Positions 7,376-15,763 of a stretch of DNA of 38,071 nucleotides are shown here, piece after piece. Origin of the DNA: Lentisphaeria bacterium. Its GTDB lineage: Bacteria > Verrucomicrobiota > Lentisphaeria > Victivallales > UBA1829. The notes under the pieces are model-generated. The model saw nothing but the letters and a program-made list of their open reading frames with translations. It searched no databases and was not told the DNA's origin. The stretch covers positions 1-38,071 of the forward strand of contig JAFTIQ010000071.1 in NCBI GenBank assembly GCA_017456805.1, given 5' to 3'. A program made the position numbers and the translations under genes. Position 1 is the stretch's first letter. The number at the start of each line of letters is the position of its first letter.

Positions 7376-8260
7376 ATGGCACTTTTCAGTAAGAAACCAA
7401 AATTTTCGACGTTGAACCTGTCTCCCCGCAAACCTGCGCCGGAAACTGTGAAACGGAAAGATATTCCTGAAGGCCTTTGGGAAAAATGCCGCAATTGCGA
7501 CGGAACTATTTTTACGAAGCAGAAAGAGGCAAATCTTTATATTTGCCCGAGTTGCGGATATCATAACCCCATGCCCTCCAATAAGCGGATTGAGCTTCTT
7601 ACCGATCCCGGCACATTTCAGGAAATTGATGCCAATCTGGAATCGATCGACACTTTGAAATTTGAAGGGGTTGCTTCCTATACAGACAAGCTGGTCGCCA
7701 ATAAGAAGAAAACCGGTCTTACAGATGCGGTTGTCAGCGGTCAGGCGAAGCTGAACGGAATGGATTATGCGCTTGCAGTCATGGATTTCCGTTTTCTCGG
7801 AGCCAGTATGGGAGCTGTCGTCGGCGAAAAAATCACCCGTATCGTGGAATATGCAACTGCAAAGAAATTGCCTGTCGTGCTTGTGACCGCTTCCGGCGGA
7901 GCCCGTATGTACGAAGGAATGATCAGTTTGATGCAGATGGCCAAGACAAGCGGAGCTCTGCACCGTCATAAAGAAGCAGGTTTGCCCTGTATTATTGTTA
8001 TGACTCATCCGACGACTGCCGGTGTTACAGCAAGTTTCGCATCGCTGGGCGATTTGATTCTGGCGGAACCCGGAGCTTTGATCGGATTTGCCGGACCCCG
8101 CGTGATCAAGGATACAACTCAGGCAAAATTGCCGGAAGGTTTCCAGACTGCCGAGTTTCTTTTGAAGAAAGGAATGATCGACCGGATCATCGACAGAAAA
8201 AATCTTCGGGAAGAATTGAGTTTGTGCCTTGAATATTTTAAAAAGGCGGCTATAGTATAA
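7376..8260 (+). CDS. accD: Acetyl-CoA carboxylase, carboxyltransferase beta subunit
   Basis: A 294-residue subunit that, with AccA, transfers the carboxyl group from biotin to acetyl-CoA in the first step of fatty acid synthesis. The N-terminal zinc ribbon is intact, with Cys38, Cys41, Cys57 and Cys60 in CX2C-X15-CX2C spacing. The crotonase-like core includes ASGGARMYEG and the GDLILAEPGALIGFAGPR stretch typical of AccD. Length matches the family (about 290-305). The ribosome site is weak. It has its own promoter, and its last codons carry the promoter of the following SRP RNA. Confidence 0.97.
   Translation: MALFSKKPKFSTLNLSPRKPAPETVKRKDIPEGLWEKCRNCDGTIFTKQKEANLYICPSCGYHNPMPSNKRIELLTDPGTFQEIDANLESIDTLKFEGVASYTDKLVANKKKTGLTDAVVSGQAKLNGMDYALAVMDFRFLGASMGAVVGEKITRIVEYATAKKLPVVLVTASGGARMYEGMISLMQMAKTSGALHRHKEAGLPCIIVMTHPTTAGVTASFASLGDLILAEPGALIGFAGPRVIKDTTQAKLPEGFQTAEFLLKKGMIDRIIDRKNLREELSLCLEYFKKAAIV
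8229..8256 (+). promoter_or_regulatory. Promoter for the SRP RNA, inside the end of accD
   Basis: TTGAAT (8229-8234), a 16-bp spacer ending in GC, then TATAGT (8251-8256). Transcription would begin near 8263, shortly before the SRP RNA terminal helix. Confidence 0.6.
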
Positions 8261-8282
8261 GCCATATCGAAAATGTAGTTTT

Positions 8283-8392
8283 CCGCCGCTGGACCTTATG
8301 CGCCGGAACTCCTCGAACGGGTCAGACGGGGAACCGAGCAGCCATAAGAGACGGTTCCGGGTGCTGTAAGTCATCTGGCGGCGGTTTTTTTT
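8283..8392 (+). ncRNA. ffs: Signal recognition particle RNA (4.5S type) with its terminator
   Basis: The RNA guides Ffh-bound ribosomes to the membrane. The terminal helix pairs CCGCCGC (8283-8289) with GCGGCGG (8378-8384). The apical domain IV is recognisable: GGGTCAG on the 5' side, a CGG-GGAA-CCG tetraloop cap, and GAGCAGCC on the 3' side, the conserved Ffh-binding loop. A run of eight T from 8385 follows the terminal helix, so the outer stem doubles as a terminator. It is about 100 nt long, as expected for a small bacterial SRP RNA. Confidence 0.88.
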
Positions 8393-8411
8393 CTGCAAAA
8401 TGAATTTGCAA

Positions 8412-8440
8412 AACGCCTCAATCATGGAGGCGTTCTTAAT
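8412..8440 (+). terminator. Hairpin between the SRP RNA and rph
   Basis: An 8-bp stem (AACGCCTC with GAGGCGTT, 7-base loop) is followed by a weak T-rich stretch (CTTAATTT). It may be a second terminator, or a leader hairpin just upstream of the rph ribosome site. Confidence 0.45.
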
Positions 8441-8457
8441 TTAAGGATCTCTTTCAA

Positions 8458-9246
8458 ATGAAACGTCTTGGAAACAGAAATTTTGATACACTGCGCAAGG
8501 TTAAGATCACCCCGGATTTTCTTGCTCACCCGGAAGGTTCCGCTTTGATTGAAATGGGCGGTACAAAAGTGATTTGTGCCGTAACTGTGGAACCGGGCGT
8601 TCCCGGCTGGATGCGCGCTCAGGGGGTCCCCGGCGGCTGGGTCACAAGTGAATACGGACTTTTGCCGGCATCAACCACAGGACGGAATCAGCGGGAAGCT
8701 GTCAGAGGAAAACAGAGCGGAAGAACAATGGAAATCCAGCGTCTGATCGGAAGAAGTTTCCGTTCTGTCATCGATTTGAAACAGCTCGGACAGCATACCG
8801 TTTATATTGATTGCGATGTGATCGATGCCGATGGCGGCACCCGTTGCGCCAGTATTACCGGAGCTTCCGTTGCATTGCAGCTTGCATTCCGCAGAATGGT
8901 GGAAAAAAAGATGATCCCCCGATTCCCCATGAAAGAAAATGTTGCAGCTGTGAGCGTCGGAATGAAAAACGGCGAATGGCTCCTGGACCTTTGCTATGAA
9001 GAAGATTCTTCTGCCGATGTGGATATGAATATCGTTATGACCGAATCCGGAAGATTGATCGAGGTCCAGGGAACAGCGGAAGAAAAACCGTTCAGCCGCG
9101 CAGATCTGAACAAAATGCTGGACCTTGCAGAAGGCGGATTGAAAACCTTGTTCGAAATCCAGAAAAAAGCAATCGGAGACGAACCGGTCAAAAACAATAC
9201 CCCGTTCGGAAATCTTGGAGATGCTCTCGCCGGACTGAACGTCTGA
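8458..9246 (+). CDS. rph: Ribonuclease PH
   Basis: A 262-residue phosphate-dependent 3'-5' exoribonuclease that trims tRNA 3' ends. Family motifs are clear: GGWVTSEYGLLPASTTGRNQ around residues 59-78, GRTMEIQRLIGR around 88-99 with the phosphate-binding arginine, and DCDVIDADGGTR at 118-129. It is about 20 residues longer than E. coli RNase PH because of a C-terminal tail. AAGGA precedes the ATG at proper spacing. It follows the SRP RNA and precedes the membrane protein by 23 bp, probably as a two-gene unit. Confidence 0.96.
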   Translation: MKRLGNRNFDTLRKVKITPDFLAHPEGSALIEMGGTKVICAVTVEPGVPGWMRAQGVPGGWVTSEYGLLPASTTGRNQREAVRGKQSGRTMEIQRLIGRSFRSVIDLKQLGQHTVYIDCDVIDADGGTRCASITGASVALQLAFRRMVEKKMIPRFPMKENVAAVSVGMKNGEWLLDLCYEEDSSADVDMNIVMTESGRLIEVQGTAEEKPFSRADLNKMLDLAEGGLKTLFEIQKKAIGDEPVKNNTPFGNLGDALAGLNV

Positions 9247-9269
9247 TTTGAAAAAAAGGAGTTGATTTC

Positions 9270-11006
9270 ATGCCGGATCAGGAATTAAAGATGAGAAAAG
9301 ATCTTTTATTCTGGGCCGGTATTTTTTCTTTTTCCGCAGCTCTGATGCTGTTTTTTCAGGTGTTCCGCGGAAATATTCCTGAATTGTTTCCTTATTTTCT
9401 GATCTTTACCGCCGCATTGACTTTGGGCGCATGGACCGGTAAAAGTTCTGACAATCTGATCTTTCGCTATGGGGAGATCACCGTTGCTTTTGCGGCATTA
9501 TTTCTGTTCAAAAGACCGGAATGTTTTGCATTGATCAGCGGGTTCCTTTCGGGGTCTCTTACCGCAGATGCAATTTTGCGCGGGATTGAGGCGGAAGGAC
9601 CGTTCAAGCCGATCCGTTATGTTCTCTACGGCGGGATTTTCGGGATCGCGATTACTCTGTTTGCCGGGGGGTGGGGGATTTTGATCGCTTCTGCCGGATA
9701 TGCGTTTTTCGCTCTGTTCCGGAAAGAAAGAAAATGGCTTTCCGCCTTCAGCAGTCTGGCTTTTTCCATTCTTCTTCTGCCTGCAATGTTTTATGCCGCG
9801 GTCATGGTTCAGCCGGATCGTATTGTTTCCCAGCGGGGTGTGCCCCTGCATTTGAGAAGTCACGCGATCTTTGCTCAGTTGTCAGACGCACCGAAGCGTT
9901 GTCTTCTGATCAGTTCCGATGCTCCAGATGCTGCCTTGATCAAATCAATGCATGGAACGGCAGCCAGACTCACTCTGACGCAATGGAAGATGGATCTCAT
10001 TTCCGGAACACCCTTCAAATCTGTCCGGAGTGAACTCAAATGTATTGAGACGAAATACGATATGATCCTGGTGGATCTCCATCCCGGGAAATACCCTTTT
10101 ATGACCAAAGAGTTTATCAGGGAGCTCAAGGGGCTCCTGGAGCCCGGAGGGCAGGTTTTTTATTGTCTGCCGGACGGGGATTACCTTCATGCGGCATCTA
10201 TCCGTGCTGCTTTGGCTTCCTCATTTCAGCATACCTCTTCTGCCGGCGGTGTTTTTGTGCTTGCGGCATCTGATTCGCCGATGGGATTCAAAGATAATAT
10301 TTCCGGCGATGAGTTGCTGGATTTTATTTTGTTTTCCCGGGAATTTGAACGTGAGACGGCTCAGCTTTCGGAAAAAGCTGTTATTGCTTCCGATTCAAAT
10401 TTTGCGCTTGAGCGGTTCCTTCTGTCGCAGAAAACAAATCCTGTTCTGAAATGGTTCAGCCGTTGTTTTCCGCTGTCTGCGGTTGTCTTTTCCAGTGTGC
10501 TGGCAGGCTCAGTTATTCTGTTCCTTCTGCTGCGTTATTTTCTTGCATATATTCCGGATATGGGGCTGCGTCTGACGGTTTACCGGGATAGTGTTCTCAT
10601 TTTTCTGATTCCGGCGATTCTGCTGCTTTCCAAAGCGTTTTCCAATCAGCCGGGCAATTATTCCTATTTGATTGCGCTGACCGTTTTTACATCGGGGCTG
10701 CTTGCGGGAGAAAAGCTCCCGGTAAAATTTGCTTTTCTTGGAATCGGGTTCTCTCTGCTTTGCGTTGGACTTTCCAGTTTGTTCCCGCGGGTTCCGTTCC
10801 CGGGGGCATTTTTCTGTGCATTGGGACTCCTGTTTTTTGCCGGAGTACTTCTTCCGCTGATGCTTCAGGGAACGCTTGAAAAATATAAAACCGGAACAAG
10901 CGGGAAGGTCGAACTGTTTCCCATTCTTTGTTCCGGTTTGCTGACAGCCCTTCTGATTACAGCTGCCATGCCTGATCATTTGTATTTCGGCAGCATATTT
11001 CCGTGA
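9270..11006 (+). CDS. Polytopic membrane protein with a spermidine-synthase-like domain
   Basis: A 578-residue protein with three parts. Residues 10-182 hold about five or six membrane helices, 185-395 a soluble domain, and 396-575 about five or six more helices. The soluble part contains YDMILVDL (263-270) and EFIRELKGLLEPGG (281-294), the pattern of the Rossmann fold in spermidine synthases and related methyltransferases. The usual glycine-rich cofactor loop is not obvious (RCLLISSDAPD instead), so the domain may be inactive or changed in specificity. Membrane proteins with an embedded spermidine-synthase-like domain are widespread and poorly characterised. AAGGAG precedes the ATG. Its last 31 bases overlap the convergent GH4 gene. 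Confidence 0.8.
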   Translation: MPDQELKMRKDLLFWAGIFSFSAALMLFFQVFRGNIPELFPYFLIFTAALTLGAWTGKSSDNLIFRYGEITVAFAALFLFKRPECFALISGFLSGSLTADAILRGIEAEGPFKPIRYVLYGGIFGIAITLFAGGWGILIASAGYAFFALFRKERKWLSAFSSLAFSILLLPAMFYAAVMVQPDRIVSQRGVPLHLRSHAIFAQLSDAPKRCLLISSDAPDAALIKSMHGTAARLTLTQWKMDLISGTPFKSVRSELKCIETKYDMILVDLHPGKYPFMTKEFIRELKGLLEPGGQVFYCLPDGDYLHAASIRAALASSFQHTSSAGGVFVLAASDSPMGFKDNISGDELLDFILFSREFERETAQLSEKAVIASDSNFALERFLLSQKTNPVLKWFSRCFPLSAVVFSSVLAGSVILFLLLRYFLAYIPDMGLRLTVYRDSVLIFLIPAILLLSKAFSNQPGNYSYLIALTVFTSGLLAGEKLPVKFAFLGIGFSLLCVGLSSLFPRVPFPGAFFCALGLLFFAGVLLPLMLQGTLEKYKTGTSGKVELFPILCSGLLTALLITAAMPDHLYFGSIFP

Positions 11007-12325
11007 GCTTTGATGAGATCATCGCAGAGCTTGACGATATCATCGATGCTGAGTTCTGCGGCAGTATGAGGATCCAGCATTGCCGCCTGATAGATCCGTT
11101 CTTTCTTGAGGGTCAATGCAGCTTCGATGGTCAGCAGCTGCGGGTTGATATTGGTCATATTCATCGCGGCACACTGAGTCGGAAGCGCTCCGACGTATGT
11201 CCCCTGGATCCCGTTTCTGTCAACGAGGCAGGGCACTTCCACGATTGCATCATCGGGCAGATTTGTGATAAGTCCGTTGTTCAGCACGTTCCCGCCGATT
11301 TTGTACGGTTTATTGGTCACGATTGCTTCCATGATCCCGGAGCCGTATTCATGGGAAAGAGTATGGGAAAGTTTCGGATCGTTCCGTAATTCATCATACT
11401 GCTTTTTCCAGCCGTTGATCTGATTGATGCATCTGCGGGGATATTCATCCAGAGGAATATTCCATTCATCGATGAGCTGCGGATAATTGTGTTTGATCCA
11501 GAAGGGGGCATATTCCGCATTATGTTCGCTGGATTCGGTCACATAGTAACCGAACCGTTTCATCATTTCCAGACGGATCATATTTCCGGATTTTTCTTCT
11601 TTCTTTGCCTTCCGCCATGCTTTGACTTTTTTATCGGAGATCTTTTTGATTTCCGGATAGAGATCTTTTCCATCTTCCGTAAGTTCCAAAAGCCATGCCA
11701 TATGGTTGATCCCGGCGATTTTTGACTGGATTTTTTCCAGGCGTTCCGGGGAATGATCCAGCTCAAGAGATCTGAGCAGACTCAACACACAAACTTGAAC
11801 ACTGTGGCAAAGTCCGACTGTTTTGACGTTTGTTCCTTTCAGCATTGCCCCGGTGAGCATTGCCATGGGATTGGTATAATTGAGCAGCCATGCATTGGGA
11901 GCAACAGCTTCCATATCCCGGGCAAAATCCAGCATGACTGGAATGGTTCTCAATGCACGGAAGATCCCGCCGATCCCGAGGGTATCGGCAATGGTCTGAC
12001 GGAGTCCATACTTTTTGGGGATTTCGAAGTCAATGATTGTTGAGGGATCATAACCTCCCACTTGAATGGCATTGACGACAAAATCTGCATTTTTGAGTGC
12101 AGCTTTTCTATTTCCGACACCGAGGTGAGTCGTGATTTTTGCTCTGCCATTATTGACATTTTTATTGATGACATTAAGGATATATTCAGATTCTTCCAAT
12201 CGTTCTTTATTGATGTCATAAAGTGCGATATGAGAGTCTTTGAGAGCTTCCCGGCACATACAGTCCCCGAGAACATTTCTTGCGAAAACGGTACTTCCCG
12301 CCCCCATGAATGTAATTTTCGGCAT
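10976..12325 (-). CDS. Glycoside hydrolase family 4 (alpha-galactosidase/alpha-glucosidase type)
   Basis: A 449-residue cytoplasmic NAD+ and Mn2+-dependent glycosidase that works by oxidation, elimination and reduction. The Rossmann start ITFMGAGSTVFARNVLGD, the NYTNPM motif (149-154), the metal ligand Cys173 in GLCHSVQ and His208 in GINHMAW are all present, closest in pattern to MelA-like alpha-galactosidases. The exact sugar, including alpha-galacturonide or glucuronide, cannot be read from sequence. I start at the ATG at 12325, with AAGGAG 9 bases upstream; a longer frame by 20 codons lacks a ribosome site. It has its own promoter (12357-12385), and its 3' end overlaps the convergent membrane-protein gene by 31 bp with no terminator visible between them. 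Confidence 0.93.
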   Translation of the reverse strand: MPKITFMGAGSTVFARNVLGDCMCREALKDSHIALYDINKERLEESEYILNVINKNVNNGRAKITTHLGVGNRKAALKNADFVVNAIQVGGYDPSTIIDFEIPKKYGLRQTIADTLGIGGIFRALRTIPVMLDFARDMEAVAPNAWLLNYTNPMAMLTGAMLKGTNVKTVGLCHSVQVCVLSLLRSLELDHSPERLEKIQSKIAGINHMAWLLELTEDGKDLYPEIKKISDKKVKAWRKAKKEEKSGNMIRLEMMKRFGYYVTESSEHNAEYAPFWIKHNYPQLIDEWNIPLDEYPRRCINQINGWKKQYDELRNDPKLSHTLSHEYGSGIMEAIVTNKPYKIGGNVLNNGLITNLPDDAIVEVPCLVDRNGIQGTYVGALPTQCAAMNMTNINPQLLTIEAALTLKKERIYQAAMLDPHTAAELSIDDIVKLCDDLIKAHGNMLPKYK

Positions 12326-12356
12326 AGTAAAAAACTCCTTGTTTTTGGGTTGTGGA

Positions 12357-12385
12357 AATATAATGGTGGAATAGTATTTTTGCAA
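12357..12385 (-). promoter_or_regulatory. Promoter for the GH4 gene
   Basis: On the minus strand TTGCAA (12380-12385), a 17-bp spacer and TATATT (12357-12362), about 32 bp before the start codon. Confidence 0.6.
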
Positions 12386-12485
12386 ATAATTAATTAAAAA
12401 AAAAGTTTTTTATTTGTAAATCAAAAAAGACGAAACGAAATCCTTTCCATTCTTACAATGCCAAGATAAGAAAGAGTTTTCAAAA

Positions 12486-12529
12486 GGGAAGAAGGGGAAA
12501 ACTTTCCTCAAAAGTTGCCCCTTCTTCCC
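12486..12529. repeat. Palindromic repeat A, copy 1
   Basis: GGGAAGAAGGGG pairs with CCCCTTCTTCCC, with an inner AACTTT/AAAGTT pair around a short loop containing CCTC. The same core (ACTTTCCTCAAAAGTT) and purine-rich arms recur at 12672-12720. There is no long T-tract, so it is not a canonical terminator. Confidence 0.85.
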
Positions 12530-12549
12530 CGTTGACCACATTATTTCTT

Positions 12550-12574
12550 AGCGCTGTTCCCCATACAGGTTGGT
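12550..12574 (+). repeat. Inverted repeat B, left copy
   Basis: Begins AGCGCTGTTCCC and is matched in inverse orientation at 12728-12752, which ends GGGAACAGCGCT. The outer 12 bases are perfect; the inner part is imperfect (AGGTTGGT against ATCAACCT). Confidence 0.8.
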
Positions 12575-12603
12575 AAATCCTTCTGCTGTTTCAACTTTAA
12601 GAT

Positions 12604-12640
12604 GGCATTTCGATTTTTACATCGTAAAAATCGGAATGCC
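12604..12640. repeat. Palindrome C (17-bp stem)
   Basis: The left arm 12604-12620 pairs with 12624-12640 with a single mismatch and a 3-base loop (GGCATT...AATGCC outside, TTTTTAC/GTAAAAA inside). It sits at the centre of the inverted-repeat cluster. Confidence 0.85.
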
Positions 12641-12671
12641 GCAAAAAGGTTTGAAAAAGGATGATGGGGTT

Positions 12672-12720
12672 CGGGGAAGAAGGGAAGAACTTTCCTCAAA
12701 AGTTTTTCCCTTCTTCCCCG
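12672..12720. repeat. Palindromic repeat A, copy 2 (22-bp stem)
   Basis: CGGGGAAGAAGGGAA pairs perfectly with TTCCCTTCTTCCCCG and the stem continues through AACTTT/AAAGTT to a 5-base loop. It lies 34 bp past the SDR stop and may end or protect the 3' end of the operon transcript, although no T-tract follows. Confidence 0.85.
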
Positions 12721-12727
12721 ATCACAA

Positions 12728-12752
12728 ATCAACCTTTATTGGGAACAGCGCT
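12728..12752 (-). repeat. Inverted repeat B, right copy
   Basis: Inverse partner of 12550-12574; ends GGGAACAGCGCT one base before the SDR stop codon. Confidence 0.8.
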
Positions 12753-12753
12753 T

Positions 12754-13497
12754 TTACATTTGCCAGCCGCCGGCAATGGGGATCTCTGCTCCCGTAATGT
12801 AACCCGCGGCATCAGATGCCAAAAAGGTGATCAGATCTCCACATTCTTCCGCTGTGCCGAAACGATGCATGGGAATCATCTCTTTCAGTTTGTCCGCAAA
12901 GGCTTTATCGCTTAACGCTGCGGCATTGCGGTCGGTTTCAATGACTCCGGGAAGAATCGTGTTGACCGTGATCCCGTAAGGGGCATTTTCCATTGCTGCT
13001 GTTTTTGCCACGTTCAGAAGAGCCGCTTTCGTAGCCCCGTAAACCGCCAGCCTTGAAGCCGGTTTGATCCCGTTGATACTGCCAACAAAAATGACTCTTC
13101 CTGACTTTCTTTTCTGCATTTCCGGCAGGAGTTCCTGCAATAAAACACAGGAACTTTCCACATTCGTACGGAACATGCGATAGAATTCCTCACTGTCAAA
13201 ATTTCCCAGTCCGGTATAGCTCTGGACGGAGGCGTTCAGCACGAGAATGTCCGGAATCAAAGACCGTTTTTTGAGGTCATCAGCCAGACGGCGGACTTCG
13301 TCCATATTGCCGAAATCAGCAGTCAAAGCTTCTGCACCGTTTCCGGCTTCGGCAACGGCGGAGGAGAGATTTTCGCTTTCTCTGACTCCGTGGAACAGAA
13401 CCTTTGCGCCGCAGGATGCCAATTTCAAACCGGCGGCACGTCCGATTCCCCGGCTGGAACCTGTGACCAAAGCAAGTTTTTCAGAGAAGCTGTTCAT
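12754..13497 (-). CDS. Short-chain dehydrogenase/reductase
   Basis: A 247-residue classical SDR using NAD(P). TGSSRGIG (12-19) binds the cofactor, LNAS (87-90) is the structural motif, and the catalytic set is Ser140, Tyr153 and Lys157 (YGATK). By sequence it resembles 3-oxoacyl-ACP reductase-like SDRs, a group that includes many sugar-acid dehydrogenases. As last gene of an operon with a sugar-acid dehydratase and an RraA-like aldolase, oxidation or reduction of a keto-deoxy sugar acid is likely, by inference. Its ATG overlaps the upstream stop (TGATG), giving translational coupling. Confidence 0.93.
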   Translation of the reverse strand: MNSFSEKLALVTGSSRGIGRAAGLKLASCGAKVLFHGVRESENLSSAVAEAGNGAEALTADFGNMDEVRRLADDLKKRSLIPDILVLNASVQSYTGLGNFDSEEFYRMFRTNVESSCVLLQELLPEMQKRKSGRVIFVGSINGIKPASRLAVYGATKAALLNVAKTAAMENAPYGITVNTILPGVIETDRNAAALSDKAFADKLKEMIPMHRFGTAEECGDLITFLASDAAGYITGAEIPIAGGWQM

Positions 13498-14252
13498 CAG
13501 AAATATCCGCCTTTGTCAATGATTTCAGAGATGGTATCGCCCTGTCGGACCCAGCTGAAAATATCCACTTCGTTCCGTTCGATCCCTTCCGCACGGAGCA
13601 GAACATCGTAAGCGATTTCCCGGGGAATGCAGAGAACTCCGTCAATGTCGCCGAAAATGATGTCGCCGGGGCGAACCGTCACTTTTCCGATCCGGATGGG
13701 AACCTGATAGTGAGTGATCATGCAGCGTCCGAGAGAACCGTTGCTGGTGCGGTATTTGTAGAAGACCGGGAATTTCTGTTCGAGGATCTGTTTTGTATCG
13801 CGGATCCCCCCTGCAATGACGGCGCCGCGGATCCCTTTTGTGATAGCGGTAGCGGTCATGACACCGCCCCAGAGAGAGGCTTCGGTATCTTCGGAGGTAT
13901 CCCAGACGACTACGCCTTCCGGTTTGAAATCGTCGAGCATCTGAGCGCGGAAGGTCATTTCCCCTTCGATCATGACGTTTGGTGCGCTTTTGACGGTGAA
14001 AGCTTCGCCGCAGACGGTCATTTCATCCCGCAGGGGCATGATGTCGCTGGGGAGATTCTGGTTCAGCAGACAGAGTTCGCGCATGACGTCATTGATGCAT
14101 CCGGTATAAAGTTTTTCATAGCGTTCGCAGAGTTCCTTGATGGGAATGGGAATTTCGCAGTTTGGGATTCTCTGGCGGGTTGCGATGAGTCTGTCAAGTT
14201 TCATCAGACCGGCTTCTTTTGCCTGAGCTCTCATATCTTTCAGGGACGGCAT
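13497..14252 (-). CDS. RraA-like (HMG/CHA-aldolase family) protein
   Basis: A 251-residue member of the RraA / 4-hydroxy-4-methyl-2-oxoglutarate aldolase family. The hallmark stretch GAVIAGGIRDT (143-153) carries the pyruvate/metal-binding Arg151 and Asp152, and GDIIFGDIDGVLCIP (196-210) is the second conserved block. It is longer than classical RraA (about 160) by an N-terminal helical extension of about 50 residues. Such proteins cleave 4-hydroxy-2-keto acids to pyruvate and an aldehyde or keto acid. Next to a sugar-acid dehydratase this suggests retro-aldol cleavage of a keto-deoxy sugar acid (inference). AAGGAG precedes the ATG; 12 bp separate it from the GH10 gene. Confidence 0.88.
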   Translation of the reverse strand: MPSLKDMRAQAKEAGLMKLDRLIATRQRIPNCEIPIPIKELCERYEKLYTGCINDVMRELCLLNQNLPSDIMPLRDEMTVCGEAFTVKSAPNVMIEGEMTFRAQMLDDFKPEGVVVWDTSEDTEASLWGGVMTATAITKGIRGAVIAGGIRDTKQILEQKFPVFYKYRTSNGSLGRCMITHYQVPIRIGKVTVRPGDIIFGDIDGVLCIPREIAYDVLLRAEGIERNEVDIFSWVRQGDTISEIIDKGGYF

Positions 14253-14264
14253 AGTTTTTTCTCC

Positions 14265-15755
14265 TTATACTAAATGATATTCTTGTGTTTGCAGTGTTCC
14301 GTTGTCATCTGTCCAGCTCAACCGGTAATTTCCCCGGAATCCGCGGAAGGCGATTTTGCCATCTTTTTCTGCCTGAATTTCCAGATTTGTGCGCCACTCT
14401 TTATTGATGAGATCATTGAGTGTGAAATAGGAAAGTTTCGGCTGCATATCGCGGGTGAAGATTCCGGAAACGGAGGGCTCTCCGGGGGCTCCGCAGCCAT
14501 CCACCACGTTCCACCAGGTGATTCCCATCATCTTTTCAAAACTGAACCACAAGCGGTAAAGGTTCCGGGTGATAACAGCTTGAATAATTTCGCCTTTTCT
14601 GTCACCGCCGGGAGCAGTGATGGTGATTTCCGAAAGATGGATGGGGAGATCCGCTTTGCTGAGCAGTTTCATTGTGGAAATAACGTCTTCCGGGGACTGG
14701 ATATCTGTTTTTCCGTCTGCGATATCCTGACAGGTCTGGGGATTGAAAAGGTGCATCTGTGCGCCTGCAATATCAATCTTGCAGCCTCTGCCGGAAAGAT
14801 CTTTGATCTGTTTGAGATAATCTTCTGTCAGATTGAAATCATTGATATTGAGTTTTACATTTTCCGGGAGGATGCTTTCCGCGATTTTGAATCCGCGGTA
14901 AGTGTAATCTCCGGGCATGGGACCATAAACGCTTTTGCAGAGTTTCGAGCCGGGAACCATTGCACCTTTTGAATAATCAATGGCACTTTCATTGACCACA
15001 TCCCAGCTGTCGATTTTATCACCGTAATGAACTGCAAGTTCCATGATCCGTTTTGCCATAAGAACATTCAGCTTTTCCACATATTCCGGGATAGCTTCTT
15101 CCATTTCTTCGGCAGACATATCTTCAAATGCTGCCCCCATTGCATTGTTATCCAGCACTCCGCTGGTGAGACTGCGTTTCAAATTTGCTTTTTTCAGGAA
15201 ACGTTCCGGCAATTCTTTGATCAGCCAATCCGGAATCATCCAGCGGTTATTTCCCCAGACCAACGGGTGGCCATGCAGACGGATTCCTTTGGAAAGGCAG
15301 AACTTTACAACCGGATCTGTCGGAGGTCTTCTCCAATGGGGTTCGAGGTATGGAACCGGACAGTTGTTCCAGAAAAATTCACTGTCTTTGTATTCCGGAT
15401 AAAAACGGTTTTTTCCCTCTTCCAGTTCAAGCTGTTTCCAGTAAAATGCGATGGTCGCAGAGTTGAAAAGCCCGCCGTACAGCTCTTTATACCGCTCATT
15501 CCGTTCGGTTGTGCCCAGCTGTTCAAAGTTGAAAATATGTGCTCCGAAAATGAAGTCATGGGAAATCTGTTCCACTTTGACATTTTTTCCGGCAGCGGAT
15601 GCCGGCAGCTGAAAAACGCCGTCGGCTTTCCGGTGCTTTTCGATATCTGCATCGATTTTCTTCTGGACATCATCATTCCACAATACCCGGTAACCATCGG
15701 ACATGGCAGCATCAATTTCAGCCTGGGAAACTTCCGGTTTTATGTATTCTCTCAT
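14265..15755 (-). CDS. Cytoplasmic GH10 glycosidase (endo-xylanase family), copy 1
   Basis: A 496-residue GH10 family protein. The acid/base Glu256 lies in WDVVNE and the nucleophile Glu376 in HLSE; GHPLVWGN (about 162-169) and GITWWN (about 412-417) are the usual substrate-site blocks. GH10 enzymes cut beta-1,4-xylan or related xylo-oligosaccharides. No signal peptide is present, so it should act on imported oligomers. An N-terminal region of about 70 residues precedes the barrel, and a small C-terminal beta domain (about 450-496) is shared with the neighbouring GH10. I start at the ATG at 15755, preceded by GAGG overlapping the upstream stop; a TTG 12 bases earlier is the alternative. Confidence 0.92.
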   Translation of the reverse strand: MREYIKPEVSQAEIDAAMSDGYRVLWNDDVQKKIDADIEKHRKADGVFQLPASAAGKNVKVEQISHDFIFGAHIFNFEQLGTTERNERYKELYGGLFNSATIAFYWKQLELEEGKNRFYPEYKDSEFFWNNCPVPYLEPHWRRPPTDPVVKFCLSKGIRLHGHPLVWGNNRWMIPDWLIKELPERFLKKANLKRSLTSGVLDNNAMGAAFEDMSAEEMEEAIPEYVEKLNVLMAKRIMELAVHYGDKIDSWDVVNESAIDYSKGAMVPGSKLCKSVYGPMPGDYTYRGFKIAESILPENVKLNINDFNLTEDYLKQIKDLSGRGCKIDIAGAQMHLFNPQTCQDIADGKTDIQSPEDVISTMKLLSKADLPIHLSEITITAPGGDRKGEIIQAVITRNLYRLWFSFEKMMGITWWNVVDGCGAPGEPSVSGIFTRDMQPKLSYFTLNDLINKEWRTNLEIQAEKDGKIAFRGFRGNYRLSWTDDNGTLQTQEYHLV

Positions 15756-15763
15756 CTTTCGCC

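Larger units (their letters stand above)
12326..12753. other. Palindrome-rich intergenic region between the SDR and GH4 genes
   Basis: These 428 bases hold the GH4 promoter and an AT-rich stretch (12386-12480). They then hold a set of inverted repeats in the order A (12486-12529), B (12550-12574), C (12604-12640), A' (12672-12720), B' inverted (12728-12752). No gene is seen; short frames here arise from the repeats. Confidence 0.8.

Noticed and set aside
7340..8425. 361-codon minus-strand frame across accD and the SRP RNA
   Set aside because: Antisense to accD and to a structured RNA; no family match.
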